Counted from the first letter of the stretch, positions 29,637 to 39,096 are shown. The stretch: 64,000 nucleotides of DNA from Bacillus crepusculi (GCF_014764715.1 NZ_JACXXE010000001.1:62001-126000), one strand, 5' to 3'. Notes: generated by a model from the sequence alone, not told the origin. A program made the numbers and translations.

Positions 29637-29954
29637 TTGGTTAATGCAATATCTCCTTTCCAGCTTCAAACTGCTCAGCAAGCAAGTGAATTGACGAATG
29701 CATCGTCACTGCAAGCGGCTGCACCTAAAAGCCAAACGAATTTCTCTGATGTGCTGAAGAATTCTATTGAGGCATTAAATCAATCACAGCTGAAATCAGA
29801 CCAGTATACAAATGCTCTTGCACAAGGTAAAGATGTCAATCTCGATGAAGTTATGATTGCTTCACAAAAAGCGAGTGTGACACTCACAGCTGCGACAGAA
29901 TTTCGAAATAAAGCAGTCGAAGCGTACCAAGAGATTATGAGAATGCAGATGTAG
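29637..29954 (+). CDS. fliE: FliE, MS ring-rod junction protein
   Basis: FliE links the MS ring to the rod. The 105 residues end with QKASVTLTAATEFRNKAVEAYQEIMRMQM, the conserved FliE tail (final EIMRMQ). The start is TTG 29637 after AAGGTGA. It lies between flgC and fliF as in other Bacillus. Confidence 0.95.
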   Translation: MVNAISPFQLQTAQQASELTNASSLQAAAPKSQTNFSDVLKNSIEALNQSQLKSDQYTNALAQGKDVNLDEVMIASQKASVTLTAATEFRNKAVEAYQEIMRMQM

Positions 29955-30003
29955 GAGGTGCTGACGGACAAAAAAAGACTGAATGGAATGACCGGGGGTT
30001 AAG

Positions 30004-31596
30004 ATGAATCGTACTTTAATGCAATTAAGAACAAAAACAGTTGAGTTTTGGCGAAATCGATCAAAATTACAAAAAATTCTCATGATTGGCGGCGTTGCTG
30101 CCCTAGCAATCATTATCACGGTTGTTAGCATCTTTGCTTCTTCTGAAAAAATGGTTCCACTATTTAGAGATTTGTCTGAGGCTGAAGCAGGGCAAATCAA
30201 ACAGGAACTGGATGGCAAAAACGTCAAATCGGAACTCGCAAATAATGGAACGACGATTTTAGTTCCAGAAAAGCAAGCAGATTCTTTAAAAGTAACTCTC
30301 GCATCAGAAGGGCTTCCTAAGACAGGAAACATTGATTATTCCTTCTTTGCGAACAACTCCGGCTTCGGTTTAACAGATAATGAATTTGATGTTCTGAAAG
30401 TAGATGCAACTCAGACAGAACTGTCCAATCTGATCAACACGATTGATGGGATTAAAGATTCAAAAGTTATGATTAACCTGCCAAAAGATTCCGTTTTTGT
30501 TGGAGAAGAGCAAAGTAATGCATCAGCATCCATTGTGTTGCAAGTTGAGCGTGGCTACACGCTTACTCAGCAGCAAGTAAAAGGCCTTTATCATCTTATT
30601 TCAAAAAGTGTACCGAATTTAAAAACGGAAAACATTGTCATTATGGACCAAGATTCCAACTACTACGACTTAAACAGCAGCTCCGATTCCTATGCAAGTG
30701 GAATGGATGCACAGCAGCAGAAAAAAGAAGAAATTGAAAAGAACCTTCAAAGAAAAATTCAACAGCTGCTCGGAACGATGATGGGTCAAGAGAAAGTTGC
30801 CGTATCAGTCACAACAGACATTGATTTCACTGAAGAAAAAAGAAAAGAAGACATAGTAGAACCAGTTGATAAAGAAAACATGCAAGGCATCGCTGTCAGC
30901 GCTGAAAAGATTGCTGAAACCTATTCAGGTAATGGCGCAGCTGCTGGAGGCACCGCTGGAACAGGTGACGATGATGTCACAAATTATCAAGGTGCTGATG
31001 GAGCGAATGGAAGCGGAGATTACGAAAAGAGCGAAGATCGTATTAATTATGAGGTAAACCGCATTCATAAAGATATCAAAGAAAGTCCTTATAAAATCAG
31101 AGACGTTGGTATTCAAGCGCTGGTAGAACCACCAACGGCTAACGATGCGAACTCTTTAACTGCTGAAAGACAAGATGATATCAAAAAGATTCTTTCAACA
31201 ATCATTAGCACATCAATTGATAAAGAATATACAAATGGTCAAGCGCTCACTCAAGCTGACTTAGATAACAAAATCGTTTTATCTGTATCAAAATTAGACG
31301 GTAAACAGCAAACTGCAGCAGAAAACCCTTCAAACAATATTCCGATCTGGGTTTATATTGTAGGCGGTGTGCTACTACTTGCCATTATCGCTCTCATTAT
31401 TCTTCTTGTGCGTAAGCGCAGAAAAGAAGAGGAAGAAGAGTTTGAGTTTGATGAACGGACACCAATCCATGTTCCGGATATCGATACTGAACCAGAAACA
31501 GAAGAAATGGTGAGAAAAAATCAGCTTGAAAAAATGGCAAAAGAAAAACCAGAAGACTTTGCTAAATTGCTACGCAGCTGGCTGTCCGAGGATTAG
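30004..31596 (+). CDS. fliF: FliF, flagellar MS-ring protein
   Basis: FliF forms the membrane ring on which the motor and export gate assemble. The 530 residues have a first membrane segment (about 20-46, LMIGGVAALAIIITVVSIF), periplasmic-side ring-building domains, a Gly/Asp-rich linker (about 300-345) and a second membrane segment (about 443-467) before an acidic C-terminal tail that binds FliG (KPEDFAKLLRSWLSED). Start ATG 30004 after GGGGGTTAAG. Length is close to B. subtilis FliF. Confidence 0.97.
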   Translation: MNRTLMQLRTKTVEFWRNRSKLQKILMIGGVAALAIIITVVSIFASSEKMVPLFRDLSEAEAGQIKQELDGKNVKSELANNGTTILVPEKQADSLKVTLASEGLPKTGNIDYSFFANNSGFGLTDNEFDVLKVDATQTELSNLINTIDGIKDSKVMINLPKDSVFVGEEQSNASASIVLQVERGYTLTQQQVKGLYHLISKSVPNLKTENIVIMDQDSNYYDLNSSSDSYASGMDAQQQKKEEIEKNLQRKIQQLLGTMMGQEKVAVSVTTDIDFTEEKRKEDIVEPVDKENMQGIAVSAEKIAETYSGNGAAAGGTAGTGDDDVTNYQGADGANGSGDYEKSEDRINYEVNRIHKDIKESPYKIRDVGIQALVEPPTANDANSLTAERQDDIKKILSTIISTSIDKEYTNGQALTQADLDNKIVLSVSKLDGKQQTAAENPSNNIPIWVYIVGGVLLLAIIALIILLVRKRRKEEEEEFEFDERTPIHVPDIDTEPETEEMVRKNQLEKMAKEKPEDFAKLLRSWLSED

Positions 31597-31607
31597 GAGG
31601 AATACAC

Positions 31608-32624
31608 ATGTCGAGAAAAGATCCAAATCGACTAACAGGCAGACAAAAAGCAGCAATCCTAATGATTTCCTTAGGGCTAGACGTGTCAGCATCTGTATAC
31701 AAACATCTGTCTGAAGACGAAATAGAAAAATTAACATTAGAAATTTCCAATGTACGAAGTGTAGACACTGCTAAAAAAGATGAAATCATCGAAGAGTTTC
31801 ACAGCATTGCCATCGCGCAGGACTACATATCACAGGGCGGTCTTATGTATGCAAGACAAGTGCTTGAAAAAGCGCTTGGTGAGGACAAAGCGGATAGCAT
31901 CTTAAACCGATTGACATCCTCTCTTCAAGTGAAACCATTTGATTTTGCTAGAAAGGCTGACCCAGAGCAAATTTTAAACTTTATCCAACACGAGCATCCA
32001 CAAACCATTGCACTTATACTTTCCTACTTAGATCCAGTACAGGCTGGGCAAATTTTATCTGAGTTAGGCGAGGAAGTACAAACAGAGGTTGCGAGACGAA
32101 TTGCCTTAATGGACCGCACATCTCCAGAGATCATCAATGAAGTGGAACGTATTCTTGAACAAAAGCTTTCTTCAACCTTTACGCAAGACTATACCCAAAC
32201 GGGCGGTGTCGAAGCGGTTGTGGAAGTGTTAAATGGTGTAGACCGTGCAACGGAGAAGACCATTTTAGACACACTTGAAATTCAAGATCCTGAGCTTGCT
32301 GATGAAATTAAGAAACGTATGTTTGTCTTCGAAGATATTGTCACTCTTGATAGCAGAGCCATTCAGCGCGTCATTAGAGACGTTGAAAATGATGACTTAT
32401 TGCTCGCCCTCAAAGTGGCAAGCGAAGAGGTCAAAGAAATTGTCTTCCGCAACATGTCCCAGCGGATGGTCGAAACGTTCAAAGAGGAAATGGAGTTTAT
32501 GGGACCTGTCCGGCTTAGAGATGTCGAGGAAGCACAAACCCGTATTGTCAGCATCGTAAGACGACTCGAGGAAGCTGGAGAAATCGTCATAGCTCGAGGC
32601 GGAGGAGACGATATCATTGTCTAG
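31608..32624 (+). CDS. fliG: FliG, flagellar motor switch protein
   Basis: FliG couples the stator to the rotor. The 338 residues include LTGRQKAAILMISLG, the middle-domain EHPQ motif in IQHEHPQTIALILSYL, and the C-terminal torque helix with charged residues (VASEEVKEIVFRNMSQRM). ATG 31608 follows TTAGGAGGAA. Its end overlaps the fliH start by eight bases. Confidence 0.97.
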   Translation: MSRKDPNRLTGRQKAAILMISLGLDVSASVYKHLSEDEIEKLTLEISNVRSVDTAKKDEIIEEFHSIAIAQDYISQGGLMYARQVLEKALGEDKADSILNRLTSSLQVKPFDFARKADPEQILNFIQHEHPQTIALILSYLDPVQAGQILSELGEEVQTEVARRIALMDRTSPEIINEVERILEQKLSSTFTQDYTQTGGVEAVVEVLNGVDRATEKTILDTLEIQDPELADEIKKRMFVFEDIVTLDSRAIQRVIRDVENDDLLLALKVASEEVKEIVFRNMSQRMVETFKEEMEFMGPVRLRDVEEAQTRIVSIVRRLEEAGEIVIARGGGDDIIV

Positions 32625-33381
32625 GATTATCAAACAAGAAACATCTGTTATTCCTGAGCAGGGCCGTCAAACGATTCCTTTGCAACAAGTGGAGTTCAAA
32701 AGAGAACATCGCGAAGAAGAGTTTGTCAATGAAACGGAGGCATCACAGCTTGTCCTAAGTGATGCAGAAGATCAAGCAAGCCGTATTCTAGATCAAGCAA
32801 ACAGTGAGCTGGAAAAAACAATGGCTGAAATCAATCAGCGCCGAGCTGATTTTGAAACAGAAAAAATGCAGCTCATTGAAGAAGCGAAACAAATAGGTTA
32901 TCAAGAAGGCTTCCAAAAGGGCGAGGCAGATGCGAACATGCAGTACCAATCTATTCTTGATCAAGCAAATGAGATTGTCCGTCTTGCGAAAGAGGACTAT
33001 GAAGAAAAAATTGAAAGCTCTGCTGAAGAAATTGTGGAACTGGCTTTCGAACTCGCCAAACGAGTGTGGTATGCAGCTGAGGACACGAAAGATCAATTTT
33101 TAATTCTTGTGAAGCAGGTCATCTCAGAAGTGAAAGAATATGACGATATTTCCATCTATGTTGACCCTGAACATTATGAGCATGTCATGGAATATAAAGA
33201 AGAATTGATTAGAATCCTTCAAAAGGATACACATCTTGCTATCTACTCGGATGAAAAAGCCTCAAAAGGCACTTGTTACGTAGAAACAAGCTTTGGAAAA
33301 GTGGAAGCGAGTGTGGATACACAAATGAATCAGTTAAAAGAAAAACTATTAGAAGTCATTGATTCAGGTGATCACAAATGA
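32617..33381 (+). CDS. fliH: FliH, flagellar export ATPase regulator
   Basis: FliH dimers bind FliI and dock it at the export gate. The 254 residues are mostly helical and charged, with a long coiled coil (about 45-110) containing spaced Gly residues (GYQEGFQKGEAD) and a C-terminal domain similar to the V/F-ATPase peripheral-stalk subunit. The start is TTG 32617, inside the fliG end, after GGAGGAGA. It overlaps fliI by four bases. Confidence 0.93.
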   Translation: MSRIIKQETSVIPEQGRQTIPLQQVEFKREHREEEFVNETEASQLVLSDAEDQASRILDQANSELEKTMAEINQRRADFETEKMQLIEEAKQIGYQEGFQKGEADANMQYQSILDQANEIVRLAKEDYEEKIESSAEEIVELAFELAKRVWYAAEDTKDQFLILVKQVISEVKEYDDISIYVDPEHYEHVMEYKEELIRILQKDTHLAIYSDEKASKGTCYVETSFGKVEASVDTQMNQLKEKLLEVIDSGDHK

Positions 33382-34694
33382 ACATCGATGTGTTAAAAGA
33401 AACGATTGAAACCGCCGATCCTTATAAACGATTTGGTAAAGTCAATCGAGTTGTTGGACTGATGATCGAGTCCAAGGGGCCAGAGAGCTCTATCGGAGAT
33501 GTGTGTCTCATTCATAAAAAAGGGAGCAAACGCCATCCGATAAAAGCAGAGGTCGTTGGTTTTAGGGATGAAAACATTCTGCTTATGCCTTATGTTGAAG
33601 CATCCAATATCTCACCAGGAAGTCTTGTTGAAGCGACAGGTGAGTCGCTGAAGGTCAAAGTAGGCACTGGATTGATTGGGGAAGTCGTTGACGCCTTCGG
33701 TGCTCCGCTAGACGGCAGTATGCTTCCAAAGGGACTTGCACCTGTTTCGACAGAACAGTCTCCTCCAAACCCAATGGACAGGCCGCCGATTCGAGAAAAG
33801 ATGGGCGTTGGTGTCAGAGTGATTGATAGTCTGCTCACAGTAGGCACTGGTCAAAGGATTGGGATTTTTGCTGGAAGTGGTGTGGGGAAAAGCACCTTAA
33901 TGGGAATGATTGCAAAGCAGACAGAAGCGGATCTAAATGTCATTGCCCTTGTTGGAGAGCGTGGCCGTGAAGTTCGTGAGTTTATCGAAAAGGATTTAGG
34001 TGCTGAAGGACTGAAGCGTTCGATTGTTGTCGTTGCTACTTCTGACCAGCCCGCGCTGACGAGAATGAAAGCAGCCTATACAGCGACAGCCATTGCAGAA
34101 TATTTCAGAGACAGAGGCAAAAATGTCATGTTTATGATGGATTCTGTCACGAGGGTCGCCATGGCACAAAGGGAAATAGGTCTTGCAACAGGCGAACCAC
34201 CAACGACAAAAGGATATACGCCTTCAGTGTTCGCTATACTGCCAAAATTGCTTGAACGAACTGGAACGAATCAGCTAGGTTCCATCACAGCGTTTTACAC
34301 AGTGCTTGTTGATGGTGACGACATGAATGAGCCGATCGCTGATACAGTGAGAGGGATTTTAGATGGCCACATTGTACTTGATCGTGCTTTAGCAAACAAA
34401 GGACAATTTCCCGCTGTCAATATTCTAAAAAGTATCAGCCGTGTCATGAGCAATATAGCAAGTCATGATCACAAGGAAGCGGCCAATCGTTTCCGTCAGC
34501 TTTTATCCACTTATCAAAACGCTGAAGACCTCATTAATATTGGAGCATATAAAAAAGGCTCCTCTAAGGATATTGATGAGGCCATGCAGGCTTATCCTCA
34601 TCTCATTTCATTTTTGAAGCAGGATGTAGAAGAGGCTGTATCTATTGAAGACAGTGTGAATTTATTGCTCAGTTTGATGAATAGAGAGGATTGA
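33378..34694 (+). CDS. fliI: FliI, flagellum-specific ATPase
   Basis: FliI is the F1-beta-like ATPase of flagellar type III export. The 438 residues contain Walker A AGSGVGKST (about 165-173), GERGREVREFI and the Walker B region VMFMMDSVTR. Start ATG 33378 overlaps fliH (ATGA-type). It is followed by fliJ, its stalk partner. Confidence 0.97.
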   Translation: MNIDVLKETIETADPYKRFGKVNRVVGLMIESKGPESSIGDVCLIHKKGSKRHPIKAEVVGFRDENILLMPYVEASNISPGSLVEATGESLKVKVGTGLIGEVVDAFGAPLDGSMLPKGLAPVSTEQSPPNPMDRPPIREKMGVGVRVIDSLLTVGTGQRIGIFAGSGVGKSTLMGMIAKQTEADLNVIALVGERGREVREFIEKDLGAEGLKRSIVVVATSDQPALTRMKAAYTATAIAEYFRDRGKNVMFMMDSVTRVAMAQREIGLATGEPPTTKGYTPSVFAILPKLLERTGTNQLGSITAFYTVLVDGDDMNEPIADTVRGILDGHIVLDRALANKGQFPAVNILKSISRVMSNIASHDHKEAANRFRQLLSTYQNAEDLINIGAYKKGSSKDIDEAMQAYPHLISFLKQDVEEAVSIEDSVNLLLSLMNRED

Positions 34695-34702
34695 CAAAAA
34701 CA

Positions 34703-35146
34703 GTGAGATATCAATACAAATTTCAAAAGCTCTTGGAACTGAAAGAAAGTGAAAAAGACAAATCACTCGCAGCGTATCAACAATCCGTTTCGGCATTTGA
34801 GCAAGTCGCTGAAAAACTCTATGAAAATATGAGTAAAAAAGAGCTAATGGAAAAAAGCAAAGAAGAAAAGCTGAGAAGTGGAATGAGTGTCCAAGAAATG
34901 CGTCACTATCAGCAATTTGTGACGAACCTAGATAACACCATCCAGCATTATCAGCAGCTTGTGATCATGAAACGGCATCAAATGAATGAAAAACAATCTG
35001 ATTTAACAGAAAAAAACATTGAGTTTAAAAAGTTTGAAAAAATGAAAGAAAAGCAATTTGAAAAGTTTTCCCTTGAACATAAGGCAATCGAAATGAAAGA
35101 AATGGATGATATCTCTATCAGCCAATTCATGTTTCAAGGACATTAG
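34703..35146 (+). CDS. fliJ: FliJ, flagellar export stalk/chaperone protein
   Basis: FliJ is a coiled-coil protein that sits in the FliI ring and resembles the F1 gamma stalk. The 147 residues are almost wholly helical with KFQKLLELKESEKDKSLAAY and QEMRHYQQFVTNLDNTI. I choose GTG 34703: it gives MRYQYKFQKLLELKE and the B. subtilis length with AGAGAGGA 12 bases upstream. A TTG at 34691 would directly abut the Shine-Dalgarno. Confidence 0.9.
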   Translation: MRYQYKFQKLLELKESEKDKSLAAYQQSVSAFEQVAEKLYENMSKKELMEKSKEEKLRSGMSVQEMRHYQQFVTNLDNTIQHYQQLVIMKRHQMNEKQSDLTEKNIEFKKFEKMKEKQFEKFSLEHKAIEMKEMDDISISQFMFQGH

Positions 35147-35158
35147 GAGTCGAGATGA

Positions 35159-35839
35159 ATGCCTAAGAAGGAAAAAGAGAAGGAATCAAGCGGCGGAAAA
35201 TTTCAATGGATCTTGTTTATTGTCATCATCCCATTAATTGTGCTTGTGATTGTGGCTGGCACAATCCTTTCTATTGCGGGTTTTGATCTAAAGAAACCGC
35301 TACAAAACATCCCAGTGATCAGCAATTTGGTTGGTTCAGATGACAGCTCAAAAACGTCATCTTCAAATAATGATCAACATGATGCAGAGTTGAAAGAGCT
35401 GAAAAAGACGATTAAAGAACAAGAGAATGAACTCGAAATTGCACAAAAAGACTTGAAAACTAGTGATGAAGAGATTAAACGATTGAATCAAAAAATCAAT
35501 TCACTTGAAAAAACATCTGATAAAGAGAATACATCAGCAAATGACAGTTCATCAAACAGTACGTCAAGTAATAACTCAGCAGGAACGTCCTCTGATACGG
35601 CGACATCCTCTAATCAACAATCAAAAGGGAAGGTTGCCAGCATTTATGAAAGCATGGATGCAGGGAAATCCGCCAAAATTTTATCAGAATTAAGTGATAA
35701 AGAGGCTTTGAAGATTCTTGAGGAGCTGAGTAAAAATAAGCTGACGGACATATTAGCAAAACTGACACCTCAGAAGGCAGCAACGTTTACGAAGGAGCTT
35801 GCCAAAAAAGAAGAAAGTGAAAACGGGGGTGGACAATAA
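35159..35839 (+). CDS. ylxF: YlxF, MotE-like flagellar protein
   Basis: The 226 residues have a membrane segment (about 17-40, ILFIVIIPLIVLVIVAGTILS), a coiled coil (about 72-125), a Ser/Asn-rich linker and a C-terminal MgtE-N/MotE-like helical domain (KVASIYESMDAGKSAKILSELSDK to the end). MotE of alphaproteobacteria is a MotC chaperone; the Bacillus role is not settled. ATG 35159 follows TTAGGAGTC. fliK follows without a gap. Confidence 0.9.
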   Translation: MPKKEKEKESSGGKFQWILFIVIIPLIVLVIVAGTILSIAGFDLKKPLQNIPVISNLVGSDDSSKTSSSNNDQHDAELKELKKTIKEQENELEIAQKDLKTSDEEIKRLNQKINSLEKTSDKENTSANDSSSNSTSSNNSAGTSSDTATSSNQQSKGKVASIYESMDAGKSAKILSELSDKEALKILEELSKNKLTDILAKLTPQKAATFTKELAKKEESENGGGQ

Positions 35840-37162
35840 GTGAAGCTATTGGATATTGGAGCATTGCAGCAATCCTCTCAAGGCCTCTCGGGGCTAAAGG
35901 GAAGCGGCGTATCATCTGCACGCGGTTTATTTAAACAACTGCTTAGTGGTGCTGGCGTTCAAAGTGGGCCCGTCAATTCTGAACCAGCGGGAGCCTCTCT
36001 TTCCATCAATGATGCAATGCAAATCATTGAAAAATGGATGCAATCGCCTGAAGATGGGATCGATGGAGATCTTCTTGAGGCGCTTCAAACGCTTCAAGGT
36101 CATAAGCTAGACCAAACGGATGTAAAGTCACTTGAAGAGTTATTTCAAAAAATGGAAGCATCCATTTATGGTGATCAAGCTGATAAGCCAGCTACTGAAC
36201 ATAGTGAACAGCTCATCCAAGTCCACTTTTTCTTATATCAATTGCTAAATGAGCAACCGATCAGCTTTGATGCAAAACTTGTACAGGATATTGAGGGAAA
36301 AGGCCAAGACTTCATCCATTTTCTTTCGAAAAATGGTGCCGATGAGAAGCTCATTCAGCAAGTAAAAGAGCAGTTCTTCTCGCAGGGATCAGCACCAAAG
36401 CTGAACTCTATGTCTCAAAGTGAGCTGAAACACTTTAATCAGTTAATCGACCATATGATGGCGAATGCGAAAGGGTCAGATAAAGAGTGGAAAATTTCTC
36501 TAGGGGAGTTAAAAGAATTGGTCTCTCCAAAACAAGAATCTTCCCTCGGATCTCCAGCAAAAGGCGCGGCATCACTTGAATGGCTCATCAAAAAGGAAGT
36601 CATCAAGGGACAAAGCGCCGCCACGCCTGCTTCTGAAAAAACGATGACCCATACGCTTTTGTCAGGTCATAAACAGTTCTTTCAACTGCAATCAGCGGCT
36701 CCTGTGCAGCAGACACAAACATCTGATGAAAAGCCAGGAACAGTTGATCAGCAAATTTTAAATACGTGGAAGCAAATGAAATTTACGCCATTTGGCAACT
36801 CAAGTGGGCGCTTTACCGTTCGGTTAAATCCAGAAAATCTTGGGTTTATCACCATTCAACTAACGAAACAAAACGGTGTGTATGCGAGTAAAATTACAGC
36901 ATCGACGCAAGCGGCAAAAGAGCTGTTAGAGCAACATCTGCCGCAGCTCAAACAGGCACTTCCGAATATGTCGGTTCAAGTGGACCGTTTCCATATACCG
37001 CTTCAATCAAATGAACAGCCGTTATTTGGACAGTTTAGTGAAGAAAACAAGCAGCACCAGTCAAAAGGGCAAAATTCTCAGCAGTCTGATGAACAGGAAG
37101 CAGAATTCCAAGATGTACTGGACGCTCTCGTTGGCTCAGATGAAGAAGAGGAGGAGATCTAA
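35840..37162 (+). CDS. fliK: FliK, hook-length control protein
   Basis: FliK is the secreted ruler that stops hook export and switches FlhB to filament substrates. The 440 residues have a variable, Gln/Ser-rich N-terminal and middle part and the conserved C-terminal hook domain (about 310-400; GRFTVRLNPENLGFITIQL and LPQLKQALPNMSVQV). The start is GTG 35840 directly after the ylxF stop, with GGGGGTGG upstream. The TAA stop shares a base with flgD. Confidence 0.93.
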   Translation: MKLLDIGALQQSSQGLSGLKGSGVSSARGLFKQLLSGAGVQSGPVNSEPAGASLSINDAMQIIEKWMQSPEDGIDGDLLEALQTLQGHKLDQTDVKSLEELFQKMEASIYGDQADKPATEHSEQLIQVHFFLYQLLNEQPISFDAKLVQDIEGKGQDFIHFLSKNGADEKLIQQVKEQFFSQGSAPKLNSMSQSELKHFNQLIDHMMANAKGSDKEWKISLGELKELVSPKQESSLGSPAKGAASLEWLIKKEVIKGQSAATPASEKTMTHTLLSGHKQFFQLQSAAPVQQTQTSDEKPGTVDQQILNTWKQMKFTPFGNSSGRFTVRLNPENLGFITIQLTKQNGVYASKITASTQAAKELLEQHLPQLKQALPNMSVQVDRFHIPLQSNEQPLFGQFSEENKQHQSKGQNSQQSDEQEAEFQDVLDALVGSDEEEEEI

Positions 37163-37605
37163 TGGCAACCGTTGATTCTACTAATAGAACAACTGCAACA
37201 ACAGACACTTCTTCAAGCGCAGCAAAAAAAACAGACACGCTTGGGCGAGATCAGTTCTTAAAAATATTGCTTACGCAGCTTCAAAACCAAGATCCGACAA
37301 ACCCAATTGATGACCGTGAGTTTGTCACGCAGCTTGCAACATTTTCTTCTTTAGAACAGCAAATGAATATGAACGAATCAATCACCCAAATGAATCAGGT
37401 CATGTCTACATTTGTTGCACACCAAGATCCATTTACGACATATGTAGGCTGGATTGGTAAAGAAGTATCGGGCAAACAAGATGACAAAGACATATCAGGC
37501 ACTGTGAAGTCTGTTAAAAACATAAATAACGAGTACTTCCTATATCTAGAGGATGGAACGAAAATCAGCCCTTGGGACGTTACAACAGTTGGAGAAAAAT
37601 CGTAA
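37162..37605 (+). CDS. flgD: FlgD, hook-cap/scaffold protein
   Basis: FlgD caps the growing hook. The 147-residue form is short, as in B. subtilis (old name ylxG), and shows LGRDQFLKILLTQLQNQDPTNPIDDREFVTQLATFSSLEQQ, the diagnostic FlgD N-terminal block (here described in pieces: DQFLKILL, QNQDPTNP, FVTQLATFSSLEQ). The tail (about 85-147) is a small beta region. ATG 37162 overlaps fliK. Confidence 0.95.
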   Translation: MATVDSTNRTTATTDTSSSAAKKTDTLGRDQFLKILLTQLQNQDPTNPIDDREFVTQLATFSSLEQQMNMNESITQMNQVMSTFVAHQDPFTTYVGWIGKEVSGKQDDKDISGTVKSVKNINNEYFLYLEDGTKISPWDVTTVGEKS

Positions 37606-37626
37606 GCAAATCGAGGAGGAAAACAA

Positions 37627-38418
37627 ATGTTACGCTCACTTTACTCAGGAATTAGCGGAATGAAAAACTTCCAAACAAAATTAGATGTTGTAGCCAATAA
37701 CGTGGCCAACGTCAATACACACGGATACAAAAAAAGCCGAATCACTTTTAAAGATATGGTCAGCCAAACAATTTCAAGCTCTGGTGGACCGACGAACAAC
37801 TCTGGTTCGATCAACTCAAAACAAGTTGGTTTAGGATCTTCTTTATCATCTATTGACAAGGTGATGTCAGCGGGTGCTTCTCAAAATACAGATAGAAATT
37901 ATGACTTCTATATCAATGGTGATGGCTTCTTCCGTATCCAAAGTCAAGGAGAAATTCTTTATACAAGAAATGGGAATTTTGATAAAGATTCAGAGGGTAA
38001 TTTAGTCAATTCTGATGGAAATTATCTGCTTGGAATGGATGGACAAAAAATAACAATTCCTGATGGCGTTTCAAGTGTGAACGTTGGTCCGGATGGAACA
38101 ATCTCAGTTGTTGAAAACAACGTATCTAGAACTGTTGGACAGGTATCAGTCGTATCTTTCAGTAACGCAGGAGGATTAGACAAAGCTGGTGACAACCTTT
38201 ACCGCCAGACGTTAAGCTCAGGTGCACCAAGTAACCCTATCGTTCCTGGTGAACAAGGAACGGGCGTCATCCAAACAGGTAGACTTGAAATGTCAAACGT
38301 TGATTTAACAGACGAGTTTACAGAAATGATCATCGCGCAGCGCGGATTCCAATCGAATGCAAAGACGATCACAACATCAGATGAAATTCTGCAAGAGCTT
38401 GTGAATCTGAAACGATAG
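37627..38418 (+). CDS. flgE: FlgE, flagellar hook protein (short form; formerly flgG)
   Basis: The 263 residues have the N-terminal rod/hook motif NNVANVNTHGYKKSRITF, a central beta region (GDGFFRIQSQGEILYTRNGNF) and the C-terminal helix QRGFQSNAKTITTSDEIL. In B. subtilis the 264-residue protein at this place is the hook structural protein and was first named flgG because of its short length. AGGAGGA precedes ATG 37627. A strong AGGAGGTAGGGGG follows the stop but serves the swrD region (see there). Confidence 0.93.
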   Translation: MLRSLYSGISGMKNFQTKLDVVANNVANVNTHGYKKSRITFKDMVSQTISSSGGPTNNSGSINSKQVGLGSSLSSIDKVMSAGASQNTDRNYDFYINGDGFFRIQSQGEILYTRNGNFDKDSEGNLVNSDGNYLLGMDGQKITIPDGVSSVNVGPDGTISVVENNVSRTVGQVSVVSFSNAGGLDKAGDNLYRQTLSSGAPSNPIVPGEQGTGVIQTGRLEMSNVDLTDEFTEMIIAQRGFQSNAKTITTSDEILQELVNLKR

Positions 38419-38455
38419 GAGGTAGGGGGAGCGGTTTATCGCTTCTCTGCTTAAT
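38416..38455 (+). promoter_or_regulatory. Shine-Dalgarno plus hairpin before swrD
   Basis: A purine-rich AGGAGGTAGGGGG is followed by GGAGCG (38428-38433) that can pair with CGCTTC (38440-38445), one G-T pair, loop GTTTAT. Folding would bring the Shine-Dalgarno nearer the swrD ATG or, alternatively, hide part of it. Confidence 0.4.
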
Positions 38456-38671
38456 ATGATTGAAGTGACGAGATTAAATGGCAAAGGATTTATGATTAAT
38501 GCTCTCCATATCGAGCAAATCGAAAGCTTTCCAGACACGACCATTACACTCGCCAATGGAAAGAAATTCGTTGTGAAAGAAGATGAAAAGCAGCTCCAGG
38601 AGAAAATCATTTCTTTCTACAGAAAAATCCAAGTCATTTCATTGAATCAAGGAATAGAGGAGTTTGAATGA
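38456..38671 (+). CDS. swrD: SwrD (YlzI/FlbD family), small flagellar power protein
   Basis: SwrD of B. subtilis raises flagellar motor torque and is needed for swarming. The 71 residues read [20 protein letters not shown]... [18 protein letters not shown], the FlbD-family pattern. The start is odd: ATG 38456 has no Shine-Dalgarno in range. The nearest, AGGAGGTAGGGGG (38416-38428), is 27 bases away and is separated by a small hairpin. No ATG, GTG or TTG lies between the in-frame TAG at 38423 and this ATG. The end overlaps fliL by four bases. Confidence 0.9.
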   Translation: MIEVTRLNGKGFMINALHIEQIESFPDTTITLANGKKFVVKEDEKQLQEKIISFYRKIQVISLNQGIEEFE

Positions 38672-39096
38672 AGAAGAAATTAGTCGTAGTAATGCTAATC
38701 ATGATTATTGCCATCGTCGGAATTGGAGCAGGTATCTTTTTTCTGCTGAATGGATCAGACGAAGCAAAAGCAGAAAAAGAGCCAACAGCAGATGAAGTCG
38801 TCAAAGCTTCTGTTGAAATTCCTGAGATTGTAACCAATTTAAAATCTGAAGGAAATGCAGTCAAACTTGTGCTGAATATTGAAACAGATTCTGAAAAAGC
38901 CAAAGAAGAGCTTGAAAAAAGAAGTTTTCAAGCAAAGGATGCCGTCATCGACATTTTATCAGAAACAAATGCAGATGAACTTGATGGCAAAAAAGGCAGA
39001 GAACATTTTAAAACACTAGTCAAAAACAAAGTGAATAACTATTTGCAAGATGGCAAGGTGAAAGAAGTTTATATAACCTCCTTTAATCTGCAATAG
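38668..39096 (+). CDS. fliL: FliL, flagellar basal-body-associated protein
   Basis: FliL is a stomatin-like single-pass protein around the stator. The 142 residues have a membrane segment (about 4-27, [20 protein letters not shown]) then a linker and a beta-rich outer domain ending [12 protein letters not shown], the typical FliL tail. ATG 38668 overlaps the swrD stop (ATGA). Confidence 0.95.
   Translation: MKKKLVVVMLIMIIAIVGIGAGIFFLLNGSDEAKAEKEPTADEVVKASVEIPEIVTNLKSEGNAVKLVLNIETDSEKAKEELEKRSFQAKDAVIDILSETNADELDGKKGREHFKTLVKNKVNNYLQDGKVKEVYITSFNLQ

Noticed and set aside
35070..35160. Sigma-D-like TAAG ... GATGATAT upstream of ylxF
   Set aside because: An internal promoter is plausible near here, but the match is weak and inside conserved fliJ codons, so it cannot be separated from coding constraint.
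37627..38418. Calling this gene FlgG (distal rod)
   Set aside because: Short hook proteins resemble FlgG, but in B. subtilis the protein at this locus is the hook subunit FlgE; I kept flgE and noted the old name.
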